This document shows, piece after piece, positions 33,251 to 41,749 of a stretch of DNA of 50,549 nt. The position numbers and the translations under genes were made by a program. Source of the stretch: Kitasatospora sp. MAA19. GTDB taxonomy: Bacteria; Actinomycetota; Actinomycetes; Streptomycetales; Streptomycetaceae. A model generated the notes under the pieces. It was not told the origin of the DNA. It searched no databases and saw nothing but the letters and a program-made list of their open reading frames with translations. The stretch lies in NCBI RefSeq assembly GCF_029894125.1, contig NZ_JARXYZ010000048.1:1-50549 (forward strand), read 5' to 3'. How positions within the stretch are numbered: the first letter of the stretch is position 1; every line of letters begins with the position of its first letter.

Positions 33251-34417
33251 TCAGTGGTGTCCGGTCATGTGGGCGAGGGCCTGTGCGGCGGAGTCGGGGG
33301 CGAAGGCGCTGGCGAGTCCTTCGGCGGCCCCTTCGGCGGCCTCGGCGGAGCGGGGCAGCAGGACGTTCTCGTAGGCGGTGATGGCGTCGTCGACGGTGGG
33401 CCGGCCGGAGAGGGAGCGGGCGAGGTCGGCGCCGTCGAGCATGGCGAGGTTGGCGCCCATGCCGGAGAAGGGGGACATGAGGTGGGCGGCGTCGCCGAGG
33501 AGGGTGACGCCGGGGGTGTGCGGCCAGGCGTGGGGGAGGGGCAGGGCGTAGAGCGGGCGGTTGGTGTAGCCGGTGTCGGTGTCGGTGATGAAGCCGGTCA
33601 GGCTGTCGCTCCAGCCGGTGAACGCGTGGAGCAGGGCCTCCCGTACGGCGGCGGTGTCGGTGAGGTCGAGGCCGGCCTGCCGGTGCCAGTGCTCGTCGGT
33701 GCGCAGGCCCAGGTAGCTGCGGATGTGGCCGTTGCTGTTGCGCTGGGCGATGAAGCCCCGGTTGTCGTCGAGGGCCATCATGGTGCCGTTGCCGGTGAGG
33801 GCGGCGAGTCGGGGGTGGCGGGTGTCCGCCTCGTCGAGGCCGGTCTCGACGAACGTGACGCCGGTGTAGCGGGGCACGGCGTCGGACAGCAGGGGCCGTA
33901 CGCGGGACCAGGCGCCGTCGGCGCCGACCACCAGGTCGGTCTCGATGGTGGTGCCGGTGGTGCCGTTGGTGCCGTTCGTGAAGTGCAGGCGGTGGGTGCC
34001 GCCGCCGAGCGGCTCGGCCTTCTCCAGCTTGTGGCCCCACCGGACGGTGTCGGGGGCGAGGGAGTCCAGCAGGATGCCGCGCAGGTGGCCGCGGTCGATC
34101 TCGGGATTGCCGTCCGCGCCGGCGGCCGGTGGCGGGACGGCGTCGAAGACGACGCGGCCGTCGCGGCCGACCAGGCGCAGCTGCTGGCCCTCGGGCCGGG
34201 CCAGCCGCTCGAATTCCTCCCACAAGTCGGCCTCGCGCAGGGCGTGTTGGCCCGATTCGGGGTGCATGTCGAGGGTGCCGCCCTGGTCGCGGGCGGTGCG
34301 GGAGGCGTCCAGGTCGTAGACGGTGACCTCGATGCCGCGGCGCTGGAGGATGCGGGCGCAGGTCAGGCCGCCGGGTCCGGCGCCGATGATCGCGATGCGG
34401 GGGGTGTCGGTGCTCAC
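33251..34417 (-). CDS. FAD-dependent monooxygenase, TetX/PHBH type
   Basis: Flavoprotein hydroxylase of 388 aa. The dinucleotide-binding motif GAGPGG is at 12-17, the DG motif in VVGADGAWSRVRP near 165-177, and GDAAHLMSPFSGMGANLAM near 300 is the second FAD motif. It is closest in feel to TetX-like class A monooxygenases, which hydroxylate aromatic or tetracycline substrates using NADPH and O2. A short TNGTTGTT-type repeat interrupts the middle. The gene is divergent from a TetR regulator sharing a 180-bp control region, the classic inducible detoxification or antibiotic-modification layout. The substrate is unknown. Confidence 0.9.
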   Translation of the reverse strand: MSTDTPRIAIIGAGPGGLTCARILQRRGIEVTVYDLDASRTARDQGGTLDMHPESGQHALREADLWEEFERLARPEGQQLRLVGRDGRVVFDAVPPPAAGADGNPEIDRGHLRGILLDSLAPDTVRWGHKLEKAEPLGGGTHRLHFTNGTNGTTGTTIETDLVVGADGAWSRVRPLLSDAVPRYTGVTFVETGLDEADTRHPRLAALTGNGTMMALDDNRGFIAQRNSNGHIRSYLGLRTDEHWHRQAGLDLTDTAAVREALLHAFTGWSDSLTGFITDTDTGYTNRPLYALPLPHAWPHTPGVTLLGDAAHLMSPFSGMGANLAMLDGADLARSLSGRPTVDDAITAYENVLLPRSAEAAEGAAEGLASAFAPDSAAQALAHMTGHH

Positions 34418-34547
34418 GAGGTGCTCCGGTGGTCTCGGTGGTCCGGTGATCGGAGGTGGGGCGGGGTGGGCGGCGGCAGGGGCGGGTGCCGACCGGGGTC
34501 ATCGCCGGACCGGCCGCCACGATGACGAAAGCACACTCGGTAAAAAA

Positions 34548-34591
34548 GTGCAACGACACAACTTATTTGACCGTGCAATTCAAGGTATGAT
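34548..34591. promoter_or_regulatory. Divergent control region: leaderless promoter and operator candidates
   Basis: TATGAT at 34586-34591 is a strong -10, ending six bases before the tetR ATG at 34598, so transcription would start at or next to the A of ATG (leaderless mRNA). The -35 is weak (TTATTT, 34563-34568). TTGA-N9-TCAA (34567-34583) straddles the -10/-35 spacer and GTGCAA recurs at 34548 and 34573, 25 bp apart; both are operator candidates for the TetR protein. The stretch is AT-rich compared with its surroundings. Confidence 0.5.
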
Positions 34592-34597
34592 CCAAGC

Positions 34598-35167
34598 ATG
34601 ACTGCACCCATCGGCCGCCGTGAGCGGAAGAAGGCCGCCACCCGCCAGTCCCTGGCGGACGCGGCCCTGAACCTGTTCCTGGCGCACGGCTACGACCGGG
34701 TGACGCTCCGGGACGTCGCCGAAGCGGCCGACGTGTCGACCACGACCCTGCTCAAGCACTTCCCCGGCAAGGAGGCCCTGGTCTTCGACGAGGAGGCCGA
34801 CCAGGAGGCCCGCCTCGTCGCCGCCGTACGCGACCGCGCACCCGGGCAGTCCGTCCCGCAGGCCCTGTGCGCGCACGTCAAGCGGACGCGCATCGGTGAG
34901 CGGAACCCCGATCCCCGGTTCGCGCCCTTGGTTGAACTCGTGCGGAACACGCCCGCGCTGAGCGAGTACTCCCGCCGCATGTGGATCCGCCACCAGGGCG
35001 CTCTCGCACGCGCCATCGCCGAGGACAGCGGCGCCGATGACCTGCGGTGCGCCGCGCTCGCACGCTTCGCGCTCGAAGCCTCGGCCCTCGTCGACCACGC
35101 CGACGATCCGGGGCGGGCCGTCGACGCCGCCTTCGACCTCCTCGAACACGGCTGGCAGGCCCGCTGA
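34598..35167 (+). CDS. TetR/AcrR-family transcriptional regulator
   Basis: Repressor of 189 aa. The N-terminal helix-turn-helix (about 14-60: AALNLFLAHGYDRVTLRDVA followed by TTLLKHFPGKEALVFDE) is typical, and the C-terminal ligand domain is helical (ARFALEASALVDHA). Divergent from the FAD monooxygenase, which it probably represses together with itself, relieved by a small molecule. The mRNA may be leaderless. No ribosome site precedes the ATG. Confidence 0.9.
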   Translation: MTAPIGRRERKKAATRQSLADAALNLFLAHGYDRVTLRDVAEAADVSTTTLLKHFPGKEALVFDEEADQEARLVAAVRDRAPGQSVPQALCAHVKRTRIGERNPDPRFAPLVELVRNTPALSEYSRRMWIRHQGALARAIAEDSGADDLRCAALARFALEASALVDHADDPGRAVDAAFDLLEHGWQAR

Positions 35168-35262
35168 CCGCCCGTCCGCAGACGGGCCGACCGGCGGCCC
35201 CGTCGGGGCCGACGCTCTGATACTGGGAGGTCGCCCACTGTCATCATGGACCTCCATGGATG

Positions 35263-35292
35263 CCCCCGGCCTGAGCCGGGGGAGGAAATGGA
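35263..35292 (+). repeat. Hairpin copy upstream of tnpB
   Basis: CCCCCGGC-CTGA-GCCGGGGG followed by AGGAAATGGA. The 8-bp stem and the following AGGAA are identical to the last hairpin of the right end at 36627-36651; only loop and guide-junction bases differ. The pairing is exact, so this is unlikely to be chance. Confidence 0.75.
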
Positions 35293-35398
35293 CTGCCCGC
35301 GTGGCGGGTCGGGTGGCTGCGTTTCGCCCCCAGGGCGGGCCGCGGTGCTGTGACATGCGGGATTGGATCCTCACGGATTCCCCGTTAGGTTGTGAGTC

Positions 35399-36619
35399 AT
35401 GACCATGACTCACGTGAAGCGGGCGTTCAAGTACCGCTTCTATCCGACGGATGCGCAGGCGGCTGAGCTGTCGCGCACCTTCGGGTGTGTGCGGAAGGTC
35501 TACAACATGGCGTTGCAGGCCCGTTCGGAGGCGTGGACGCTGCGTCGGGAGAGGGTCAACTACAACGCCACGTCGGCGATGCTGACGGGGTGGAAGAGGA
35601 CCGGGGAACTGTCCTACCTGTCCGAGGTGTCGTCGGTTCCGTTGCAGCAGGCGCTGCGGCACTTGCAGGGGGCGTTCGCCAACTTCTGGCAGAAGCGGGC
35701 GAAGTACCCGACGTTCAAGTCCCGGAAGAAGTCCCGCAGGTCCGCCGAGTACACGTCCTCGGCGTTCCGGTTCCGGGACGGCCGGCTGACGCTGGCGAAG
35801 ATGGATCGGCCGCTGGACATTGTGTGGTCCAGGCCGCTGCCGCGGGGCGCGGCGCCGTCCACGGTGACCGTGTCGCAGGACAGCGCGGGGCGCTGGTTCG
35901 TCTCGCTGCTGTGCGAGGACCGCCCGTCGATGCCCGCACCCGTGAACACGGCGGTCGGGATCGACGCGGGGATCACCAGTCTGGTGACGCTGTCCACCGG
36001 GGAGAGGATCACCAACCCCCGGTACGGGCGCAAGGACCGGGAACGCCTGGCCAGGGCCCAGCGGGAGCTGTCCCGCAAGACCGAGGGCAGCGCCAACCGG
36101 GACAAGGCCCGGCTCAAGGTCGCCCGCGTGCACGCGCGGATCGCCGACCGCCACAGGGACTTCCTGCACAAGCTCACCACCCGACTCGTCCGTGAGAACC
36201 AAACGGTCGTGATCGAGGATCTGACGGTCCGGAACATGCTGGGGAACCGGACGCTCGCCCGCGCCATCGGTGACGCGAGCTGGACCGAGATGCGGTCCAT
36301 GCTGGAGTACAAGGCCCAGTGGTACGGCCGGGACCTGGTGACCGTCGACCGGTGGTTCCCCAGCTCGAAACTGTGCTCGGCCTGCGGCGTGATCGCCGCG
36401 AGGATGCCCCTGAACGTCCGCGCGTGGGAATGCGCCTGCGGCGCGCGGCATGACCGGGACGTGAACGCGGCACGCAACATCCTGGCCGCCGGACTGGCGG
36501 TTGCAGCCTGTGGAGACGGTGTCAGACCTCAACGGAGCACTCCGGGCGGGCAGTCGTCGGTGAAGCAGGAGACATCCCGACCGCAGCGCTCACGCGCAGC
36601 GGCTCAGCCGCGAGGCTGA
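35399..36619 (+). CDS. tnpB: RNA-guided endonuclease TnpB
   Basis: TnpB, the IS605-family nuclease ancestral to Cas12, 406 aa. N-terminal wedge/REC part with FKYRFYPTDAQ at the start; RuvC catalytic residues Asp189 (GIDAGITSL), Glu273 (VIEDLTV) and Asp354 (HDRDVNAARN); a zinc finger with Cys326, Cys329, Cys345 and Cys347 just before the third motif. All are intact, so activity is plausible. The ~40-residue C-terminal tail is low in motifs and is encoded by sequence that overlaps the putative omegaRNA, a common arrangement. ATG at 35399; an in-frame ATG follows at 35405. TnpB cuts DNA next to a TAM using a guide from the element's flank and helps retain the element at donor sites. Confidence 0.92.
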   Translation: MTMTHVKRAFKYRFYPTDAQAAELSRTFGCVRKVYNMALQARSEAWTLRRERVNYNATSAMLTGWKRTGELSYLSEVSSVPLQQALRHLQGAFANFWQKRAKYPTFKSRKKSRRSAEYTSSAFRFRDGRLTLAKMDRPLDIVWSRPLPRGAAPSTVTVSQDSAGRWFVSLLCEDRPSMPAPVNTAVGIDAGITSLVTLSTGERITNPRYGRKDRERLARAQRELSRKTEGSANRDKARLKVARVHARIADRHRDFLHKLTTRLVRENQTVVIEDLTVRNMLGNRTLARAIGDASWTEMRSMLEYKAQWYGRDLVTVDRWFPSSKLCSACGVIAARMPLNVRAWECACGARHDRDVNAARNILAAGLAVAACGDGVRPQRSTPGGQSSVKQETSRPQRSRAAAQPRG

Positions 36620-36656
36620 GGGGAATCCCCCGGCTCCAGCCGGGGGAGGAAGTCAA
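36600..36656 (+). ncRNA. Putative omegaRNA (reRNA) 3' scaffold
   Basis: Two perfect hairpins follow each other: CTCAGCC-GCGA-GGCTGAG (36603-36620, with a GNRA loop and overlapping the tnpB stop) and CCCCCGGC-TCCA-GCCGGGGG (36627-36646), then AGGAAGTCAA. This matches the layout of TnpB guide RNAs, where the guide is the flanking DNA beyond the right end (about 36657-36676). The 5' end of the RNA, inside tnpB, cannot be seen. Confidence 0.6.
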
Positions 36657-36696
36657 ATGCTTGTCACTCTGATGTGGTGCACGGTGGGGGGTGCGC

Positions 36697-39525
36697 GTGG
36701 ACTTCCGACTGCTGGGCTCGGTGGCCGCAGTGGCCGCGGACGGCCGGGAGCTCCCCGTCGGGTCGGTCAAGCGCCGGAGCCTGCTGGCCATGCTGCTGCT
36801 GAATCCCGGCGCACCCGTCACCGTCGACCGGCTCACCGAGGCCGTGTGGGACGAGGAGCCGCCCCGGCACGCGCGGACCGTCATCCAGAACCACGTGTCG
36901 GGACTGCGCGCGCTGCTCGCCGCGCACGGTGCGCCCGCCGTCGGCGTCGAACTCGTCACCGACGGCGGCGCCTACCTCCTGCGGGTGCCCGAACTGGCGG
37001 TGGACACCGGCCGGTTCGAGCACCTCCTCCAGTCCGCCCGGTCACTGCGCGCCGCCGGCGACTCGGTGGCCGCGCTTCAGGAGGCGCTCGCCCTGTGGCG
37101 GGGCCCCGCGCTCGCCGGCACGACCGCCAGCCTGCCGCTGCAGTGCGCCGCGCAGGGCCTGGAGGAGCTGCGGCTCGTCGCCGTGGAGGAACTGGCGCGC
37201 GCCCACGGCCGGCTCGGCGACCACGGCGCGGCGGCGGGCGTGCTGCGCACCGAGGTCGCGATGAACCCGCTCCGGGAGTCGCTGGTCGCGGCGCTGATGC
37301 TGGCGCTCGGCCGGGCGGGAAGGCGGTCGGAGGCGCTGGGCTGGTTCCACCGCACCCGCCGGGCCCTGGCCGACCAGCTGGGAATCGACCCGGGAGTCGA
37401 ACTCGTCGACGCCTACGACGCGCTCCTGCGCGCCACCGCCCCGACCGACCGGCCGGCCCCCGGCCCGTACACCGGGGCCCCGCCGGCACCGGACCTGCCC
37501 GTCGACGGTCCGCCCCCGCCAGCCCCCGCACCCGCACCCGCCCCCGCACCCGGGCCGACGCCGCCCCGCTCCGCCGCCTGGACCTTCCCCCGGCGCCCCC
37601 GGGGCTTCTCCGGCCGGCAGGACGAACTGGCCGCACTCGACCGGGCCACCGGCACCCCCGGCGCGATCGCCGTCGTCACCGGCGGCGCCGGGGTCGGGAA
37701 GACCACCCTCGCCGTGTACTGGGCCCACCACCGGCAGACGGACTTCCCCGACGGCCGACTGTTCGTCGACCTCTGCGGCCACAGCCCCCTGCCCGAGCGC
37801 TCCACCGCCGCCGTGCTGCGCGAACTGCTGCTCGCCCTCGGCCTGCCGGCCGAGCAGATGCCCGGTTCCGCCGAGGCCATGGCGGCCCGCTACCGGGAAC
37901 TGACCACGGACCGCAGGATGCTGATCGTCCTGGACAACGCGCGCCGCTCCGAGCAGGTCCGCCCGCTCCTGCCCGACGGGGAGGGCTGCGTCACGGTGGT
38001 GACCAGCCGCGACCGGCTCGGCGGCCTGGTCGCCTCGGACGCCGCCCGCCCCGTCTCGCTCAGCGAGCTGTCGCCCCCGCAGTCCGTCACCCTGCTCGCC
38101 GCCACCCTGGGCACGGACCTGGTGTCGGCCGAACCCGAGGCCGCCGCCCGCCTGGTGGGCCTGTGCGACGGCCTGCCGCTCGCGCTGCGCCTCGCGGCGG
38201 CCCGGATCGCCACCTGCCCGGCCCGCAGCCTGGCCGCCCTCGCCGACGAACTGGCGGACGAACAGCGCAGGCTGGGCCTCCTGGAGGTGGAGGACACCAG
38301 CCTCGCCGCCGCCCTCGCCCTCACCGTGCAGCACCTGTCCGAGCCGGCCCGCCGGATGTTCCACCGGCTCGGCGCGCACACCGGCGCCACCCTCGACAGC
38401 CGTACGGCCGCCGCACTCGCCGATTGCCGGCTCGACCAGGCCGCCGGGGCCCTGGACCAACTGGCCACCGCCCACCTGCTCGTCGAGATCGGCCAGGACG
38501 CCTACACCCTGCACGACCTGGTCCGGCTCTACGCCCGGAGCATGCCGGGCGACGACGACGCCGACGCCGACGTGCTGCCACGGCTCCTCGACCACCTGCT
38601 GAACACCCTCCTCGCCGCGAGCGCCGCCGCCGAGCCGGGCAGCGAGCCGTGCTGCGCCCTCCCGCCCGGCACCCGGCGCCCCGCCGAGGTGCGGCCCTTC
38701 CCGGACCGCGCGAGCGCGCTCGCCTGGTACGCCGTCGAACGGGACACCCTGCGCGGCGCGGTCGCGGCGGCGGTCGCGGCCGGGCTCCACGACCGGGCCT
38801 GGCGCCTGGTCCTCCTCCAGTGGCCCCTGATCGTGTGGCAGGCCCGGGACGGATGGGTGCCGCTGCTCGAACACGGCCTGGCCGCCGCCGAGGCCGACCT
38901 GGACCCCGGCGCGCAGTCCCGCGCACGGGCGCTCCTGGGGTGGGTCCTGCTGGAGGAGGGGCGGCACGAGGAGGCCCTCGCCCACCTGGAGCAGGCCCCG
39001 GGCCTGGCCGCCCTGGCCGGGGACGGCACCGCGCAGGCCGTCGCGCTGGTCAACCTGGCCGTCGCGCTCGCCCGGTACGGCCGGAGCGCGCGGGTGCGCG
39101 ACCTGCTGACCACGGCCCTCGCGCTGGCCACGCAGGCGGACCGCGCCGAACTCGCCGCCCTCGCCCGCCAGCACCTGGCCGACGACTGCCTGGCGGCCGG
39201 CGACCCCGAGGAGGCCGCCCACCACGCGGCCTGCGGTCTGGCCCTCGCGCAGCCCCCGTTCCCCGTCGCCCGCCAGGTGGTCCTGGAGACCCTCTACGGC
39301 CGCGCCCTCGCCGCGATCGGCCGCCCGGAGGAAGCCGCGCTCCACCTCGGCGCCGCCGTCCGGACCGCCCGGGCCCACCAGTATGGGGAGGGCGAGTCGG
39401 CGGCCCGTGCGGCCCTGCACGCCCTGTCGGCTTCCGCCGCCTCCGCCGCCGCGATGGCCTCGGCTGCTGCCGAGTCGCACGTCGGACCGTCCGGAGCGAG
39501 CCAGGCTCCGCCCGGCCGCTGCTGA
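36697..39525 (+). CDS. SARP-family regulator with NB-ARC and TPR domains (SARP3)
   Basis: AfsR-type regulator of 942 aa. Winged helix about 1-98, activation domain about 100-245, a Pro/Ala linker with PAPAPAPAPAPG at about 275-288, NB-ARC about 300-560 with Walker A GGAGVGKT at 329-336 and LIVLDNAR as Walker B, then TPR-like repeats to about 900. I chose the GTG at 36697 because GGGGG lies six bases upstream; the GTG at 36691 directly abuts that site. The tnpB element ends 40 bp upstream, so the native promoter has been displaced or replaced by DNA from the element. Target genes are unknown; none of the nearby genes forms a biosynthetic cluster. Confidence 0.9.
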   Translation: MDFRLLGSVAAVAADGRELPVGSVKRRSLLAMLLLNPGAPVTVDRLTEAVWDEEPPRHARTVIQNHVSGLRALLAAHGAPAVGVELVTDGGAYLLRVPELAVDTGRFEHLLQSARSLRAAGDSVAALQEALALWRGPALAGTTASLPLQCAAQGLEELRLVAVEELARAHGRLGDHGAAAGVLRTEVAMNPLRESLVAALMLALGRAGRRSEALGWFHRTRRALADQLGIDPGVELVDAYDALLRATAPTDRPAPGPYTGAPPAPDLPVDGPPPPAPAPAPAPAPGPTPPRSAAWTFPRRPRGFSGRQDELAALDRATGTPGAIAVVTGGAGVGKTTLAVYWAHHRQTDFPDGRLFVDLCGHSPLPERSTAAVLRELLLALGLPAEQMPGSAEAMAARYRELTTDRRMLIVLDNARRSEQVRPLLPDGEGCVTVVTSRDRLGGLVASDAARPVSLSELSPPQSVTLLAATLGTDLVSAEPEAAARLVGLCDGLPLALRLAAARIATCPARSLAALADELADEQRRLGLLEVEDTSLAAALALTVQHLSEPARRMFHRLGAHTGATLDSRTAAALADCRLDQAAGALDQLATAHLLVEIGQDAYTLHDLVRLYARSMPGDDDADADVLPRLLDHLLNTLLAASAAAEPGSEPCCALPPGTRRPAEVRPFPDRASALAWYAVERDTLRGAVAAAVAAGLHDRAWRLVLLQWPLIVWQARDGWVPLLEHGLAAAEADLDPGAQSRARALLGWVLLEEGRHEEALAHLEQAPGLAALAGDGTAQAVALVNLAVALARYGRSARVRDLLTTALALATQADRAELAALARQHLADDCLAAGDPEEAAHHAACGLALAQPPFPVARQVVLETLYGRALAAIGRPEEAALHLGAAVRTARAHQYGEGESAARAALHALSASAASAAAMASAAAESHVGPSGASQAPPGRC

Positions 39526-39676
39526 CGACGGGGTCGAGCGGGCGCCGACCGGTCGCGCTCGATCAAAACGCCAGCTGGTGACGGCAGATGACGGACCGTC
39601 TGATCCGCGGCGATGGCATCGCCCGGCGCGACAGGGGCACTTCACTCCGTTGTCGGGCCGTGTTAACGTCCGGCAG

Positions 39677-41749
39677 ATGTCGAGGATTCTGGTCACCGAT
39701 CTGGACGGGACGCTCCTGGGCGGCGAGGTGGCCGACCGGCGCCGGCTGTACACCGCGCTGGTCCGCCATCCCGAGGTGACCGTGGTCTTCGCCACCGGCC
39801 GGGGCGTGCCGTCGGTCCGCGAGGTCCTGCGGGATCCGCTCGTGCCCAGACCCCGCTGGATCATCGCCGATGTCGGCGCCACCGTCGTGGACGGCGAGGA
39901 CTTCGCGCCGGTGGCCCCGCTGCAGGAGCAGTTGCGCGCCGGCTGGCCCGGTCCGGAGCGGGTCCGCGCGGCGCTGGGCGGCTTCCCGGCGCTCGTCTAC
40001 CAGAACGGCGTTGCCCAGGACGGCCGTTGCTCGTACCACCTGGCGCCGGACGGGCTCACCGAGGAGCTCGCCGAGGCCGTCCGCTCCCTCGGCTGCGACT
40101 GGCTCTACTCGGCCGACCGCTACTTCGACGTCCTGCCGTCGAGGGCCGGCAAGGGCGGTGCACTGCGGGCCCTGGCCGAGAAGCTGGGTTGGTCGATGGA
40201 CTCGGTCCTGGTCGCCGGAGACTCGCTCAACGACCTGTCGCTCTACCGGCTCGGCGCGCACGGCGTCATCGTCGGGGAGGCCGAGCCCGCCCTGCTGGCG
40301 GCGGTTCCCGAGAGCCCGTCGGTGTGCCGGCCCGGACGCCCCGGCGCGGCCGGGATCCTCGCGGCACTCCAGGAACTCGGCTGGGTGGCACCGGACTTCG
40401 ACCGCGCGGAGCGCGGCCACCCGCTGGTGGTCGGCTACCACCGTCCACCGGGGACCTGGACCCCCGAGGGCTGGCAGCCGCCGTCCAGCCCCAACGGCAT
40501 CCTGCCCACCCTGAACAGCCTCTTCGGCAGCGGGCTGCCGGGCGTCTGGGTCGCCGCCGCCGTCGGGGGCCCCGCCCCCGAGCCCCGCCCGGGGCCGCCC
40601 CTCTCGCTGCTGCCGCTCGACGGCGCCGAGTGGGCGGGCTACTTCCACCGGGCCTGCAAGCAGATGCTCTGGCCAGTGCTGATGTCGGAACCGGAGCGGC
40701 TGGGCTTCGACCCCGCCGACTGGGCCGACTACCGGACGGTGAACGCGCGCTTCGCCGAGCACATCGGCGCGCAGGCCGCGCCCGGAGCCACCGTCTGGCT
40801 GCACGACTACAACCTGTGGCTGGTGCCGGGCCTGCTCCGCGCCCGCCGCCCGGACCTGCGCATCGGGCTGTTCCACCACACCCCGTTCCCGCCGCCGGAG
40901 GTCTTCGCCGCGCTGCCCACCGCGTGCGAACTCCGTTCCTCGCTGGCCTGCCTGGACTGGGCCGGGTTCCATACCGCCACCTTCGCCGAGCACTTCCGGC
41001 GGACCCTGGCCGGCCGGTCCCGGCTGCCGCGCCTGGGCATCCACCCGCTCGGCATCGACCGCCCCGCCATCGAGGCGCTCGCCCGCCGCCGCGCGCCCTA
41101 CCGCCCCTCGGACGAGGGCCGGTTGGTGCTCTCGGTCGAACGCCTCGACTACGCCAAGGCGCCCGTCCAGAAGGTCGAGGCGATCGCCCGGCTGCTCGCC
41201 GAACGCCCCGACCTGCGCGGGCGGTTGCGCTTCCGCCTGGTCTGCCCGCCGCCCGAGCCCGGCATCACCGCCCACGACACCACCCGCCGACTCCTCGAAC
41301 AGCGCATCGACGAGATCAATGACGTGTGGTGCGAGGGGAGTCGGCGGCCGATCGAGTACCTGCCGCGCAGCCTGCCGCCCGCCGAGGTGATCGACCAGTA
41401 CCTGGCCGCCGACGTGCTCTGGGTGACGTCCCTCCAGGACGGGATGAACCTCACGGCGAAGGAGTTCATCGCAGCCCAGGCAGCCGCCGGGTCAGCCGTC
41501 CCCGGGGCGGCGGTGCCCCGCGCTGGTGCGCTCGTCCTCTCCCGCCACGCCGGCGCCGCCACCGAACTCGGCAGCGCGGCCCTGCTCACCGACCCGCACT
41601 CCGCCGACGACCTCACCGCGACCCTGGCCCGCGCCCTGGCCCTCACCCCCGCCGAGCGCCGCGCCCGCCTGCGCCGCCTCTCCGCCCTCCTCGGCCGGGA
41701 GAGCCCCGCCGACTGGGCCGCCCGGATCGTCCGGGCCATCGGGGTCTGA
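39677..41749 (+). CDS. HAD phosphatase-GT20 synthase fusion (candidate glucosylglycerol-phosphate synthase/phosphatase)
   Basis: Bifunctional-looking protein of 690 aa. The N-terminal ~240 residues are a HAD phosphatase of the sucrose-phosphatase type: DLDGT with Asp8 and Asp10, and GDSLND at 181-186. The C-terminal ~430 residues are a GT20 (trehalose-phosphate-synthase fold) glycosyltransferase with VERLDYAK near 488 and DGMNLTAKEF near 588. Order HAD then GT20 is the reverse of plant-type TPS-TPP fusions and is the arrangement I recall for bifunctional glucosylglycerol-phosphate synthase/phosphatase in Marinobacter, which makes the compatible solute glucosylglycerol from ADP- or UDP-glucose and glycerol-3-phosphate. 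LDYAKA replaces the usual LDYSKG. Osmoprotection is inferred. The ATG at 39677 lacks a good ribosome site. Confidence 0.8.
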   Translation: MSRILVTDLDGTLLGGEVADRRRLYTALVRHPEVTVVFATGRGVPSVREVLRDPLVPRPRWIIADVGATVVDGEDFAPVAPLQEQLRAGWPGPERVRAALGGFPALVYQNGVAQDGRCSYHLAPDGLTEELAEAVRSLGCDWLYSADRYFDVLPSRAGKGGALRALAEKLGWSMDSVLVAGDSLNDLSLYRLGAHGVIVGEAEPALLAAVPESPSVCRPGRPGAAGILAALQELGWVAPDFDRAERGHPLVVGYHRPPGTWTPEGWQPPSSPNGILPTLNSLFGSGLPGVWVAAAVGGPAPEPRPGPPLSLLPLDGAEWAGYFHRACKQMLWPVLMSEPERLGFDPADWADYRTVNARFAEHIGAQAAPGATVWLHDYNLWLVPGLLRARRPDLRIGLFHHTPFPPPEVFAALPTACELRSSLACLDWAGFHTATFAEHFRRTLAGRSRLPRLGIHPLGIDRPAIEALARRRAPYRPSDEGRLVLSVERLDYAKAPVQKVEAIARLLAERPDLRGRLRFRLVCPPPEPGITAHDTTRRLLEQRIDEINDVWCEGSRRPIEYLPRSLPPAEVIDQYLAADVLWVTSLQDGMNLTAKEFIAAQAAAGSAVPGAAVPRAGALVLSRHAGAATELGSAALLTDPHSADDLTATLARALALTPAERRARLRRLSALLGRESPADWAARIVRAIGV

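Larger units (their letters stand above)
35245..36656 (+). mobile_element. TnpB-only IS200/IS605-type element
   Basis: The element contains tnpB but no Y1 transposase (tnpA). Its right end is well defined: two hairpins and the tail AGGAAGTCAA, ending near 36656, as in IS605-type omegaRNA ends. The left end is uncertain; I place it tentatively at 35245, where the palindrome CATGGA-CC-TCCATG (35245-35258) precedes a hairpin with the same stem as the right end. It lies between tetR and SARP3, ending 40 bp before the SARP3 start. It may depend on a transposase supplied in trans. Confidence 0.6.

Noticed and set aside
35168..35398. A tnpA (Y1 transposase) gene upstream of tnpB
   Set aside because: The 231-bp gap is too short and no HUH or Tyr motif appears in any frame; the element is TnpB-only.
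36657..39581. 974-codon forward frame overlapping SARP3 in another phase
   Set aside because: Arg/Pro/Ala-only composition; the SARP3 frame has conserved domains.
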